Of a stretch of 64,000 nt of DNA, positions 36,068 through 44,610 are shown piece after piece (within the stretch, counting starts at the first letter, position 1; the number at the start of each line of letters is the position of its first letter). The DNA is from Zobellia roscoffensis (GTDB taxonomy: Bacteria > Bacteroidota > Bacteroidia > Flavobacteriales > Flavobacteriaceae). The stretch covers positions 1,238,504 to 1,302,503 of the forward strand of contig NZ_JADDXT010000002.1 in NCBI RefSeq assembly GCF_015330165.1, read 5' to 3'. The translations under genes were made by a program, and so were the position numbers. Under the pieces are notes generated by a model. It saw nothing but the letters and a program-made list of their open reading frames with translations, was not told where the DNA came from and searched no databases.

Positions 36068-37102
36068 ATGCCATTAAAAAACGACCTTTTTCTTAGGGCC
36101 CTAAAGGGTGAAACTGTTGACCGCCCACCCGTTTGGATGATGCGTCAAGCAGGGAGATATCTTCCTGAGTTTATGGAAATCAGAAAAAAGTACGATTTCT
36201 TTACGCGTTGTCAGACTCCAGAGTTAGCCTCTGAAATTACAGTGCAGCCTATTCGTAGATACGGAATGGACGCAGCCATTCTTTTTAGTGACATTCTTGT
36301 GATTCCTCAAGCTATGAATATTGAGGTACAGATGAAACCAAATTTTGGTCCATACTTACCTAACCCTATCCGCTCGCAGAAAGACCTAGATAGTGTTATC
36401 GTTCCAGATGTAAACGATGCTTTGGGTTATGTTATGGATGCCATAAAAGCTACCAAAGAAAAACTGAATGATGAAGTTCCACTTATTGGTTTTGCAGGCT
36501 CACCATGGACCATTTTATGCTATTGTGTACAAGGCCAAGGAAGCAAAACTTTTGATAAGGCTAAAGAACTTTGCTTTACCCAACCTGTAGTGGCCCACGA
36601 ACTTCTACAAAAGATTACGGATACAACTATTGCCTACTTAAAAGCGAAGGTGAAAGCAGGTGTAAATGCGGTTCAAGTATTCGATTCTTGGGGCGGAATG
36701 CTTTCCCCAACGGATTACAATGAATTTTCATGGCAGTACATTCAGCAAATTATTGATGCCTTAAAAGATGAAACTCCCGTTATCGCTTTTGGTAAAGGGT
36801 GTTGGTTCGCTCTTGGCGATATGGCAAAATCGGGTGCTGCCGCCCTAGGTATAGATTGGACGTGTTCTGCGCGTAATGCACGCTACCTAACCGGCGGGAA
36901 AATTACGTTGCAAGGTAACTTTGACCCCGTTAGATTGCTATCCCCTCCATCAGAAATAAAGAAGATGGTGACCCAAATGATTAATGAATTTGGAAAAGAT
37001 AGCTATGTCGTAAATCTTGGTCACGGCATATTACCAAACGTACCTGTTGAAAATGCCAAGGCATTTATAGACGCGGTTAAAGAATGGAAACCCGTTAGCT
37101 AA
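36068..37102 (+). CDS. hemE: Uroporphyrinogen decarboxylase
   Basis: This 344-aa cytoplasmic enzyme decarboxylates the four acetate side chains of uroporphyrinogen III to give coproporphyrinogen III. The signature RPPVWMMRQAGRYLPEF lies at residues about 19-35 and the second motif GFAGSPWTI near 140; DSWGG and FGKGC also fit. The length is standard. It belongs to the hemA-hemCD-hemE run and precedes an acetyltransferase gene by 6 bp. Confidence 0.96.
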   Translation: MPLKNDLFLRALKGETVDRPPVWMMRQAGRYLPEFMEIRKKYDFFTRCQTPELASEITVQPIRRYGMDAAILFSDILVIPQAMNIEVQMKPNFGPYLPNPIRSQKDLDSVIVPDVNDALGYVMDAIKATKEKLNDEVPLIGFAGSPWTILCYCVQGQGSKTFDKAKELCFTQPVVAHELLQKITDTTIAYLKAKVKAGVNAVQVFDSWGGMLSPTDYNEFSWQYIQQIIDALKDETPVIAFGKGCWFALGDMAKSGAAALGIDWTCSARNARYLTGGKITLQGNFDPVRLLSPPSEIKKMVTQMINEFGKDSYVVNLGHGILPNVPVENAKAFIDAVKEWKPVS

Positions 37103-37108
37103 ATCAAA

Positions 37109-37666
37109 ATGGACATGGAAAACGAAAACAGCGCCATTGCCCGTTTCGAAAGCTTTTCCATAGAACCAATACATGAAAAATATGCCTGGCGTATTTGTGA
37201 TTTCGTAACTATAAATTCCGGACGTTTACAAAGATATTTTCCAATAACACTAGCTGCAAATCTTACGCCCAGCCTTTCCCAAATTTTTGTTGAACAGAAA
37301 GTCCATGAATATCAGAAGAACGAGGAATTTTTGTTCGTTCTAAAAGACAATGAAAACCGCACAATTATAGGTCTTGTTTATATTAAAGAACTGAACTGGG
37401 AGAAAAAACAAGCAGAACTGGCGTATTGCATAGGATACCAATTCGAAGGCAAAGGCATTACTTCCTTAGCTGTTGACACCTTATCCAAATATGCCACAAA
37501 TGATTTAGGCCTTAAAACGCTCCAAATTATTGTTCACAAAACCAATAATGGCAGTATACGGGTAGCTGAAAAATGTGGTTATACATGGCAAAAGGTATTA
37601 TTAAAAGAGCATACGCCTCCTAGCGAATCTCCCTTAGATATGGAGTTATATGAGCTTCATGTTTAA
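37109..37666 (+). CDS. GNAT family N-acetyltransferase
   Basis: This 185-aa protein of the RimJ/RimL type has an acetyl-CoA-binding segment near YQFEGKGITSLAVDTL and the RVAEKCGYTW motif of the family near the end. It probably acetylates the N-terminus or a side chain of a protein, or a small amine; the substrate is unknown. It starts 6 bp after hemE and is likely co-transcribed, but no link to heme chemistry is obvious. hemF follows after about 120 bp. Confidence 0.85.
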   Translation: MDMENENSAIARFESFSIEPIHEKYAWRICDFVTINSGRLQRYFPITLAANLTPSLSQIFVEQKVHEYQKNEEFLFVLKDNENRTIIGLVYIKELNWEKKQAELAYCIGYQFEGKGITSLAVDTLSKYATNDLGLKTLQIIVHKTNNGSIRVAEKCGYTWQKVLLKEHTPPSESPLDMELYELHV

Positions 37667-37784
37667 AACGCCTTAACAATTCAAAATAAAATCCTGATAA
37701 ATAGTCATTTGTAGTCGGTATCTCTTCATAGCTTCCTTTGTATATTGTAAATTTACAGTCAATTCGCACAAAACCTTTCCTTTA

Positions 37785-38687
37785 ATGAGAGACAAATTCT
37801 TTAGTTACATTCAAAACCTTCAAGACACTATTACTTCTAAACTTCAGGAAATAGATGGTAAAGCCAAGTTTCACGAAGATGTTTGGAACAGACCGGAAGG
37901 TGGCGGCGGTAGAACTAGAGTTATAGAAAATGGTGCCGTTTTTGAAAAAGGCGGTGTAAATATCTCTGGTGTGCATGGGGCCTTACCCAAGAGCATGCAG
38001 ACTTATTTTGGAGTAGAAGATGCCGATTTTTATGCTTGCGGATTAAGTCTGGTGCTTCACCCTAAAAACCCGATGGTGCCTACAGTCCATGCCAACTGGC
38101 GTTATTTTGAAATGTATGATAAGGAAGGAAATATTGTTGACCAGTGGTTTGGGGGAGGACAGGATTTGACTCCTTATTATCTCTTTGATGAAGACGCAGT
38201 TCACTTCCACACTATTTGTAAGACTGCTTGTGATACACATAACCCAGACTTCTATTCAACCTATAAAAAGAAGTGTGATGATTACTTTTGGAATGCCCAC
38301 AGGAATGAGGCTCGAGGCATAGGCGGGCTCTTCTTTGACTACTGCAAAGCTACCGATGAGATGAGTATGGAAAATTGGTATGACTTTGTTACCGAAGTGG
38401 GTAATAGCTTTTTAGATAGTTATATACCGATTGTTTCAAAAAGAAAAAAATTGGAGTACTCCCAAGAACAGCGAGATTGGCAGGAGGTCAGAAGAGGACG
38501 CTATGTGGAGTTTAATCTTGTTCATGACAAAGGCACTTTATTTGGATTGAAGACCAACGGTAGAATTGAAAGTATACTAATGAGCCTACCTCCACATGTG
38601 CAATGGCGTTATGACCACCAGCCAGAAGAAGGAAGTGAAGAATACCGATTGGTAGATATTCTAAAAAATCCAAAAAAATGGGTATAA
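37785..38687 (+). CDS. hemF: Oxygen-dependent coproporphyrinogen III oxidase
   Basis: This 300-aa enzyme decarboxylates coproporphyrinogen III to protoporphyrinogen IX using O2. The signature HANWRYFE with the active-site His region (PTVHANWRYF), GGGQDLTPYY and RNEARGIGGLFFDY mark HemF clearly. The length is standard. Dependence on oxygen suggests an aerobic lifestyle, unless a HemN homologue exists elsewhere. A 118-bp gap from the acetyltransferase may hold its own promoter, but none was identified. The 49-aa Lys-rich gene lies 16 bp downstream. Confidence 0.96.
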   Translation: MRDKFFSYIQNLQDTITSKLQEIDGKAKFHEDVWNRPEGGGGRTRVIENGAVFEKGGVNISGVHGALPKSMQTYFGVEDADFYACGLSLVLHPKNPMVPTVHANWRYFEMYDKEGNIVDQWFGGGQDLTPYYLFDEDAVHFHTICKTACDTHNPDFYSTYKKKCDDYFWNAHRNEARGIGGLFFDYCKATDEMSMENWYDFVTEVGNSFLDSYIPIVSKRKKLEYSQEQRDWQEVRRGRYVEFNLVHDKGTLFGLKTNGRIESILMSLPPHVQWRYDHQPEEGSEEYRLVDILKNPKKWV

Positions 38688-38703
38688 CCCTTAATGACTT
38701 GTT

Positions 38704-38853
38704 ATGTCTAAAAAAGGAAAAGCAAAAAACACAGTTAATAAAGCCAAGCATACCAAGCTTTTAAATCGGAAAAAAGCGAAATTAAAACAAGAGAAGGAGA
38801 CGCGTAAATTACGCCTGAAGGAGATTGCAAAACAAGGCCAAAAAAAAACCTGA
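38704..38853 (+). CDS. Lysine-rich 49-aa protein
   Basis: A short frame begins with ATG at 38704, 16 bp after hemF, and reads MSKKGKAKNTVNKAKH before continuing as an almost wholly Lys, Arg, Glu and Gln helix to a TGA at 38851-38853. The composition is that of a small nucleic-acid-binding or ribosome-associated peptide, but no family is recognised. A uniform coding bias with no rare pattern, and its place in the run, favour a real gene. It ends 8 bp before the lipoprotein gene. Confidence 0.5.
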   Translation: MSKKGKAKNTVNKAKHTKLLNRKKAKLKQEKETRKLRLKEIAKQGQKKT

Positions 38854-38861
38854 TCTACGGA

Positions 38862-39518
38862 GTGAGATTTTTAAAAACCCCTGATACCGTTTACTTAAGC
38901 AATCACTTTATCTGTAAGTTGCTTTTAGCATTTGCAATTTTGGCAATAGGGACTTCCTGTGACGCCAAACGATCCAAAAGCGATCTTGAAATAGTATTCA
39001 CCCAAGACACCTTAAATGTAGGGTACACCTACTGGTGGGAAGAATCCGGTCCGTTCATTGGGTATTGTGGTAAAGAATATTCTCTTGTGTTTTCAGGTAC
39101 AATTGTCAACTTAGAAAAAGCCAATTATGATGCCGCCCCTTTATACATCTCTCAAAAGGGAACTATAGCCCTAGATGAAGTCTATAAAATTAAGGATATG
39201 GGGAATAGTAGTTATGCAAGCCAAAAATTCTTTACTACAGATTGTTTTAGTAACACAAATGCAAGTCTAGGCGATAAAGTACTTGTTTACTGTTACGACT
39301 ACGAAGGGGAATTAACTATTCCAGGAAATAGTTCAATTATAAAAATAAAAAGTATGGACCATCCCTTGGTTGGAGCTACCAAACGCTTTATTGATGCCAA
39401 TGAAAACCCAATTGAAATTAAAAAGGACACTACCTTATGGTCTGCTTACGGCTACGGTAAAGAGCTAACCCAATTAATACGGTGCAAAGAAAATACTGAA
39501 CGGATTATTTCCAAGTAA
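38862..39518 (+). CDS. Putative lipoprotein, 218 aa
   Basis: The protein starts at a GTG (38862) with a basic N-terminus, a hydrophobic stretch (about residues 20-32) and a lipobox-like LAIGTSC, so it is probably a lipoprotein. The mature part has aromatic-rich beta segments (TYWWEESGPFIGYCGKEY) and several cysteines, which may form disulfides. I recognise no family. A TTG at 38919 would remove the basic start, so the GTG is preferred. Its 3' end overlaps the convergent helicase gene by 14 bp. Confidence 0.6.
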   Translation: MRFLKTPDTVYLSNHFICKLLLAFAILAIGTSCDAKRSKSDLEIVFTQDTLNVGYTYWWEESGPFIGYCGKEYSLVFSGTIVNLEKANYDAAPLYISQKGTIALDEVYKIKDMGNSSYASQKFFTTDCFSNTNASLGDKVLVYCYDYEGELTIPGNSSIIKIKSMDHPLVGATKRFIDANENPIEIKKDTTLWSAYGYGKELTQLIRCKENTERIISK

Positions 39519-42147
39519 TCGCTTTTTCTGAAACCTCCTTGAATTGATACACTACATGAGCCAAACGGGCTTTAAGCAACTCTTTTCTACCTATTTTTGT
39601 TCGTGTGTAAAGTAGTTCTGAATTCTCAACATGTTCCTTCCAAAAGCTGTGAAATTCTATGGCGTCCTTTTTTCGTTTTCCCAAATCCTGTGGCACTACA
39701 TAATAATTACGGACATCCCATGTCCTTTTTACCCAACTACTACTAACCAGTAAATATCTAGGATTTTCTACGGGTGCCAGTATTTCATGTAACAGGTTAA
39801 CGAACAAAGACCCTTCATGATTGGAGGCTCCTCTTAAATAACAGGCAAAACTACCGTTACTATGTTGCTCAGTTTCCACTGTAATCTCTGAATTACCAAT
39901 ATGAACCCGTTTCGTTTTTATAAGATAAGCCAATAAAGCTTTTCCTATTTTCTCCGTTTTCTTAATAGAGTTCCCAAATAAGAAATATAATTTCAGTGCT
40001 TTATATGTTTTAGGTGCAAAACCAATTACAACACCTGCCAACAAGAAGTATACAAACTGAAAAATGCCCTTGTTCAATAGGGTTCCTATATTCTTCATTA
40101 AAAACTCAGGAAGGAATAAACCTAAACCAGCAACCACTTCAATCAACAAATATTGTGCTGCATCTACCGAACGCATTTTTTTTGCTTTTCTAAACGGAGT
40201 TTTGCCCGAATAAGGTACTTTCACTTCCCGGACCAATAGGCTGCCTTTATCAATAGCTTCATGCCACCTTTCTTGCAAAGTATTTCTTTCTGAAGCAGAT
40301 TGTACCATACTAGTATTCAATTCGTCTAAATCTGTTTCTTCATTAAAGATTTCGGGCAGTTGAAGCCTATCTAATCCATTTTCGATATAAGTTTTTCCAC
40401 TAATAGAAACCCCCGAAAAGGCGGAGAATCGGCGTTTTAATTGTTCCAAATCCTTACCACCATCATTTATAGTTGGGTCAAGACATGCCAAATGCCAAAT
40501 ATTACCGGTTTTAGATAGTTCATTAGCATCCATTCTAATGGCTCTGCCCCGCATTTGGTTGGATGACACAAACGAACCTACGTACGATGCCAAAACCAGG
40601 GTGTTTATAGCCGGAGCGTCCCACCCTTCACCCAACAAAGATTTAGTACCAATTAGTATTTTAATTTTTCCCATCTGAAAAAGCGCTGTAACCGTGCCTA
40701 CAATACTGTTCTTATTGTTCCCAGAAACTGTAATTTGTACAAAATCCGCATCAGAAGATAAGGGCTGCATGCTGAAAGTACCACTACCCAGCAACACCTC
40801 AAATTCTGAAACCACATCCTTATGAAGAACAACCAGCGAACCTGTTAGTATCCCCAAATACTGACTTTGGGCAGATTTAACACGTAGGTATTGAAAAATA
40901 GAAACCACGCCCAATTTATTAAGTGCAGTTACTTCATCGCCTTTAAAATCTAGGAACTCTTTCCTGATAAAATCGGTAAGAACAACTGCTTTCAAGTCGT
41001 TACCCAAAATTTGTTGCTCCTGTTCAATAATACTGTGTATACTTTCTAACTTGCTTGGGCTACTTGCCAGTGAACGGTATAGCTGCTCGTCCCCTATAAA
41101 ATTGACCTTCTTTTTCTCGTATACTCCAATACGGCTCAAGCGTTTTTCTATGTCATGTAAAATAGGTTCATACTGGATGAGATCTTCACGCTGAACAACC
41201 AAAAGTTCTTGAAGTAAGATCTCCAACCAATCATACGTAAGTGTTGGAAAATTTACAACTGTACTTTCAAAACCTAGAAAGAGTAATTTCTTTTTATCTA
41301 TTTCGAATTCAGCAGCATTCAAGAAAATTAACATGGCCGACAGGAATGAAGGTTTATCATAAATTTCTTCAAGCACCTCTTCCGTTCTTTTATAAAATGG
41401 ATGTTCTAAAAGAAGGTTTTGAAAACTTTCATCCGCTTTCAGTTCGTTCATAAACTGAATAATGTCCTCTCTGTACCCTACGATATATCTAATCTGCGTT
41501 TCGGAAGGTTTTGAAAAATAAATAAAATCTTGATGCGGACATAGGTCACCGTTCTTCACTAAGTCGGGTACCGCTATTTCGTCATCAATTGGTCCACAGA
41601 GTTCAAAATACTTATTCAATTCAGCCCCAGAACTATCATACGGAGGCGTGGCAGTAAGGGATATAACTGTTAGATCTTCAATTTGCTTCAGAATCATCAA
41701 ACATTTATACCATTCGTTTTTTAAATGGTGAGCTTCATCCAGAACAACCGTCTGAATGCCATTTCTTTTAATAAACTCTAATAGTGAATCATCGTCATTA
41801 TCTAAAAAACGTTTATTTAGCGCATGCAATGACTGATATGTAGAAAAGGTCAAAAACTGAGGCTCTTTAATATTCGTTGTATAATCCACCAAAGAATTCT
41901 CATTTAGAAAAAATGACTCTAAACGATCACGCCACTGGTTTCTAATCGTCAAAGTAGGAGCTAAAACTAAGGTTCTCTTGTTTACCCTACGTAAAACCTC
42001 TATACCCAAAATGGTCTTTCCAGAGCCTGGCGGAGCAACTACATGTAGATGGTTATCCGTTATATGCTCCTCAAAATTGTCAAGAAAATTCTGCTGATAA
42101 CTCCGCCATTCAAACTTAAAATTCAAGCTATGTTTTAGTTCCGTCAA
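39505..42147 (-). CDS. SF2 DEAD/DEAH helicase with predicted membrane helices
   Basis: This 880-aa protein begins with a ResIII-type superfamily 2 motor: Q/N-terminal aromatic motif (FEWRSYQQNFL), Walker A GSGKT (41-45), DEAH (137-140), SLTATPP (163-169), motif V (GTKSLLGEGWDAP, about 500-512) and motif VI QMRGRAIR (531-538). Residues about 185-385 are an insertion between the two RecA-like domains. Two hydrophobic helices (about 665-685 and 694-712) follow, then a soluble C-terminal domain of about 160 residues ending KARLAHVVYQFKEV. The start is a TTG. I know no defined function; no nuclease or methylase gene is adjacent. It is inserted, reversed, between hemF and hemB. Confidence 0.85.
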   Translation of the reverse strand: MTELKHSLNFKFEWRSYQQNFLDNFEEHITDNHLHVVAPPGSGKTILGIEVLRRVNKRTLVLAPTLTIRNQWRDRLESFFLNENSLVDYTTNIKEPQFLTFSTYQSLHALNKRFLDNDDDSLLEFIKRNGIQTVVLDEAHHLKNEWYKCLMILKQIEDLTVISLTATPPYDSSGAELNKYFELCGPIDDEIAVPDLVKNGDLCPHQDFIYFSKPSETQIRYIVGYREDIIQFMNELKADESFQNLLLEHPFYKRTEEVLEEIYDKPSFLSAMLIFLNAAEFEIDKKKLLFLGFESTVVNFPTLTYDWLEILLQELLVVQREDLIQYEPILHDIEKRLSRIGVYEKKKVNFIGDEQLYRSLASSPSKLESIHSIIEQEQQILGNDLKAVVLTDFIRKEFLDFKGDEVTALNKLGVVSIFQYLRVKSAQSQYLGILTGSLVVLHKDVVSEFEVLLGSGTFSMQPLSSDADFVQITVSGNNKNSIVGTVTALFQMGKIKILIGTKSLLGEGWDAPAINTLVLASYVGSFVSSNQMRGRAIRMDANELSKTGNIWHLACLDPTINDGGKDLEQLKRRFSAFSGVSISGKTYIENGLDRLQLPEIFNEETDLDELNTSMVQSASERNTLQERWHEAIDKGSLLVREVKVPYSGKTPFRKAKKMRSVDAAQYLLIEVVAGLGLFLPEFLMKNIGTLLNKGIFQFVYFLLAGVVIGFAPKTYKALKLYFLFGNSIKKTEKIGKALLAYLIKTKRVHIGNSEITVETEQHSNGSFACYLRGASNHEGSLFVNLLHEILAPVENPRYLLVSSSWVKRTWDVRNYYVVPQDLGKRKKDAIEFHSFWKEHVENSELLYTRTKIGRKELLKARLAHVVYQFKEVSEKAITWK

Positions 42148-42185
42148 GAGTTGGTCGTTTTTCTGTTTTTTAGGAGGATTATAAG

Positions 42186-42193
42186 TAACTTTG
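42186..42193 (+). promoter_or_regulatory. Candidate -7 box for hemB
   Basis: TAACTTTG fits TAnnTTTG and ends 23 bp before the hemB ATG at 42217, within the 69-bp gap shared with the divergent helicase gene. Confidence 0.45.
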
Positions 42194-42216
42194 GATATTC
42201 AAAAATAGGCAAAATC

Positions 42217-43206
42217 ATGTACCCACTTAGAAGAAACCGCAGACTAAGAACAAACGAATCTATCAGAAGTTTAGTGCGCGAAACTATTTTATCGCCCAAG
42301 GATTTTCTGGTTCCTCTTTTCGTAACAGAAGGCAAGGGTATTAAAGAAGAGATTGCTTCTATGCCCGATTACTACCGGTTGAGCTTAGACCTTTTGGAGG
42401 CAGAAGTTAAAGAACTTTGGAAAATGGGCTTGCATGCCGTACTACTTTTTGTAAAAGTGCCTGACAACCTAAAAGATAATAAGGGTACTGAAGCATTAAA
42501 CGAAGACGGACTAATGCAACGCGCCATTAAAACTGTGAAGAACGCTTGCCCTGGCATGTTGGTCATGACCGATGTTGCCATGGATCCCTATTCATCTTAC
42601 GGTCATGACGGAATTGTTGAAAACGGACAAATTCTTAACGATGAAACCTCTGATTTTTTAGCGGAAATGAGCGTATCTCACGCGTTGGCCGGAGCTGATA
42701 TTGTAGCACCAAGCGATATGATGGATGGTCGCATACTATCAATTCGTGAGGCTCTTGAAGATGAAGGTTTGATCCATACGGGAATTATGAGTTATAGCGC
42801 TAAATATGCCAGTGCTTTTTACGGCCCGTTTAGAGATGCTTTAGATTCTGCTCCTGTAGATGTAAAAGACGTACCTAAAGACAAGAAAACGTATCAAATG
42901 GACTATGCCAATCGTTTTGAAGCACTTAAGGAAACTGAAATGGATGTAGATGAAGGTGCTGATATTGTAATGGTAAAACCAGGTCTTTGTTATCTTGACA
43001 TTGTACGTGAAATTCGTAATGAAGTTGATGTTCCCGTGGCAGTGTATCAAGTAAGTGGTGAATATGCCATGGTAAAGGCCGCTGCCGAAAAAGGCTGGCT
43101 GGACCATGACGCGGTAATGATGGAACAACTTACTGCTATAAAAAGAGCCGGAGCCAATATCATTGCTAGTTATTTTGCTAAAGATGCCGTTAAATTATTG
43201 GGCTAA
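42217..43206 (+). CDS. hemB: Delta-aminolevulinic acid dehydratase
   Basis: This 329-aa enzyme condenses two aminolevulinate molecules to porphobilinogen. The Asp-rich metal region DVAMDPYSSYGHDG (in place of the Cys-rich zinc site) points to the Mg-dependent type found in plants and many bacteria. Schiff-base lysines lie in SYSAKYASAFYGPF and MVKPGLCYLDI. The frame extends upstream to 42151, but the family starts at the ATG at 42217 (MYPLRRNRRLR). It is on the same strand as the other hem genes but separated from hemF by the opposing helicase gene. Confidence 0.96.
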   Translation: MYPLRRNRRLRTNESIRSLVRETILSPKDFLVPLFVTEGKGIKEEIASMPDYYRLSLDLLEAEVKELWKMGLHAVLLFVKVPDNLKDNKGTEALNEDGLMQRAIKTVKNACPGMLVMTDVAMDPYSSYGHDGIVENGQILNDETSDFLAEMSVSHALAGADIVAPSDMMDGRILSIREALEDEGLIHTGIMSYSAKYASAFYGPFRDALDSAPVDVKDVPKDKKTYQMDYANRFEALKETEMDVDEGADIVMVKPGLCYLDIVREIRNEVDVPVAVYQVSGEYAMVKAAAEKGWLDHDAVMMEQLTAIKRAGANIIASYFAKDAVKLLG

Positions 43207-43224
43207 TAAAACTTCTAAAAATCA

Positions 43225-44559
43225 TTGTTGAGAGTAATTCAGCTTTTATTCTTTATTTTAACAATCCAGTTATCGCGAGCACAGGAAGGTACTTCTACGC
43301 CTTTAAATATTGGGTTCAATAATGCATTGGTTTATGGAAGTCCGTTTGACGTAGGGTTAGATTCGGTATACATTAATACTAATGTTGAAAAAATAATAAC
43401 AAACGGTATAAAGAAGAACGCTTTTCCTGGGGCGCAGGTATTAGTGGCCAAAAATAGGAAGATAATCTTTCACAAAGCCTATGGTTATCATACATACGAT
43501 AGCATTCAACCTGTAGCTTTAGATGATATTTATGATTTAGCTTCCGTCACTAAAATTACTGCCGCTCTACCAGCCATTATGAAATTGGTTGATGAAGGGA
43601 AACTTGATTTGGACGTTCCGTTTAGCACCTATTGGACCCGCTGGAAAGGAATAAAAGACAAACAAAATATTACATTACGCGAAATTCTAGCGCATCAAGC
43701 GGGACTTAAGCCTTATATCGTTTTTCTAAATGAGGTTTTTAGGAAAAACGGTAAGGCAAAGAAGCGATTTGTTAGAACGTCTTCCAGCAGAAGGTTTAAA
43801 AACCAAGCCTACGATGGACTTTACGTAAAAAATAGGTTCAACAAAAAAATGTATCGCCTTATTGACCGGTCAGATGTATCCAGAGAAAAGAAATATTCAT
43901 ATTCCGGACTTGCATTCTTAATTTTTCCAGAACTCGTTGAACAGTTGACGAAAGATACTTTTGAGTATTATCTAGAGAAAAATTTCTATTTACCCTTGAA
44001 TGCACCTACAATGGGTTTTAAACCAAAACCAAAAGGCTTTTCTAACACTATTGTACCAACAGAAAATGATACACTCTTTCGTCATGCCCTAACCCAAAAC
44101 TGGGTTCATGACGAGAATGCTGCACTTTTAGGTGGTATATCCGGCAATGCCGGACTATTCGCCACTGCTACGGATTTAGCAAAATTGATGCAGATGTACA
44201 TGCAATATGGAGTGTATGATGGTAAACGTTACTTATCCGAAGCCACTGTAAAGGAATTTACACGTGTGCAGTTTCCCGAAAATGATAATCGCAGAGGTCT
44301 AGGCTTTGATAAGCCTTCATTAAACAACTCGGAACTGCCCCTATCCAAAGCGTATCCTGCTCCAGAAGTAGGCGCAGGTAGTTTTGGCCACAGTGGTTTT
44401 ACAGGAACATTCGTCTGGGCAGACCCAGAAAATCAAATGGTATATATTTTTCTTTCAAATAGGGTTAATCCTACCCGAGATAATAGAAACCTTTATAACC
44501 TAAATATTAGACCTGCAGTACAACAGGTATTTTATAAAGCCACATTACCAAGTAAATAA
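43225..44559 (+). CDS. Serine beta-lactamase-like hydrolase
   Basis: This 444-aa exported protein of the class C beta-lactamase/DD-peptidase fold has a signal peptide (to about residue 19, SRAQ) and the SxxK motif SVTK in DLASVTKITAAL. The second motif is YSYSG (Tyr position), and HSGFTG stands where KTG is expected. It may be a peptidoglycan peptidase or an esterase rather than a lactamase. Two TTG codons (43225 and 43228) are the only nearby starts. It follows hemB by 18 bp and may be co-transcribed. Confidence 0.86.
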   Translation: MLRVIQLLFFILTIQLSRAQEGTSTPLNIGFNNALVYGSPFDVGLDSVYINTNVEKIITNGIKKNAFPGAQVLVAKNRKIIFHKAYGYHTYDSIQPVALDDIYDLASVTKITAALPAIMKLVDEGKLDLDVPFSTYWTRWKGIKDKQNITLREILAHQAGLKPYIVFLNEVFRKNGKAKKRFVRTSSSRRFKNQAYDGLYVKNRFNKKMYRLIDRSDVSREKKYSYSGLAFLIFPELVEQLTKDTFEYYLEKNFYLPLNAPTMGFKPKPKGFSNTIVPTENDTLFRHALTQNWVHDENAALLGGISGNAGLFATATDLAKLMQMYMQYGVYDGKRYLSEATVKEFTRVQFPENDNRRGLGFDKPSLNNSELPLSKAYPAPEVGAGSFGHSGFTGTFVWADPENQMVYIFLSNRVNPTRDNRNLYNLNIRPAVQQVFYKATLPSK

Positions 44560-44610
44560 GATCAGAAGATTATACTTTAATTGGTATCTTCGTTTTACTA
44601 AAACTCTTTC

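Noticed and set aside
39505..42147. Restriction-system R subunit or RecQ-type repair helicase.
   Set aside because: No nuclease motif, no methylase or specificity gene beside it, and no RecQ C-terminal or HRDC features.
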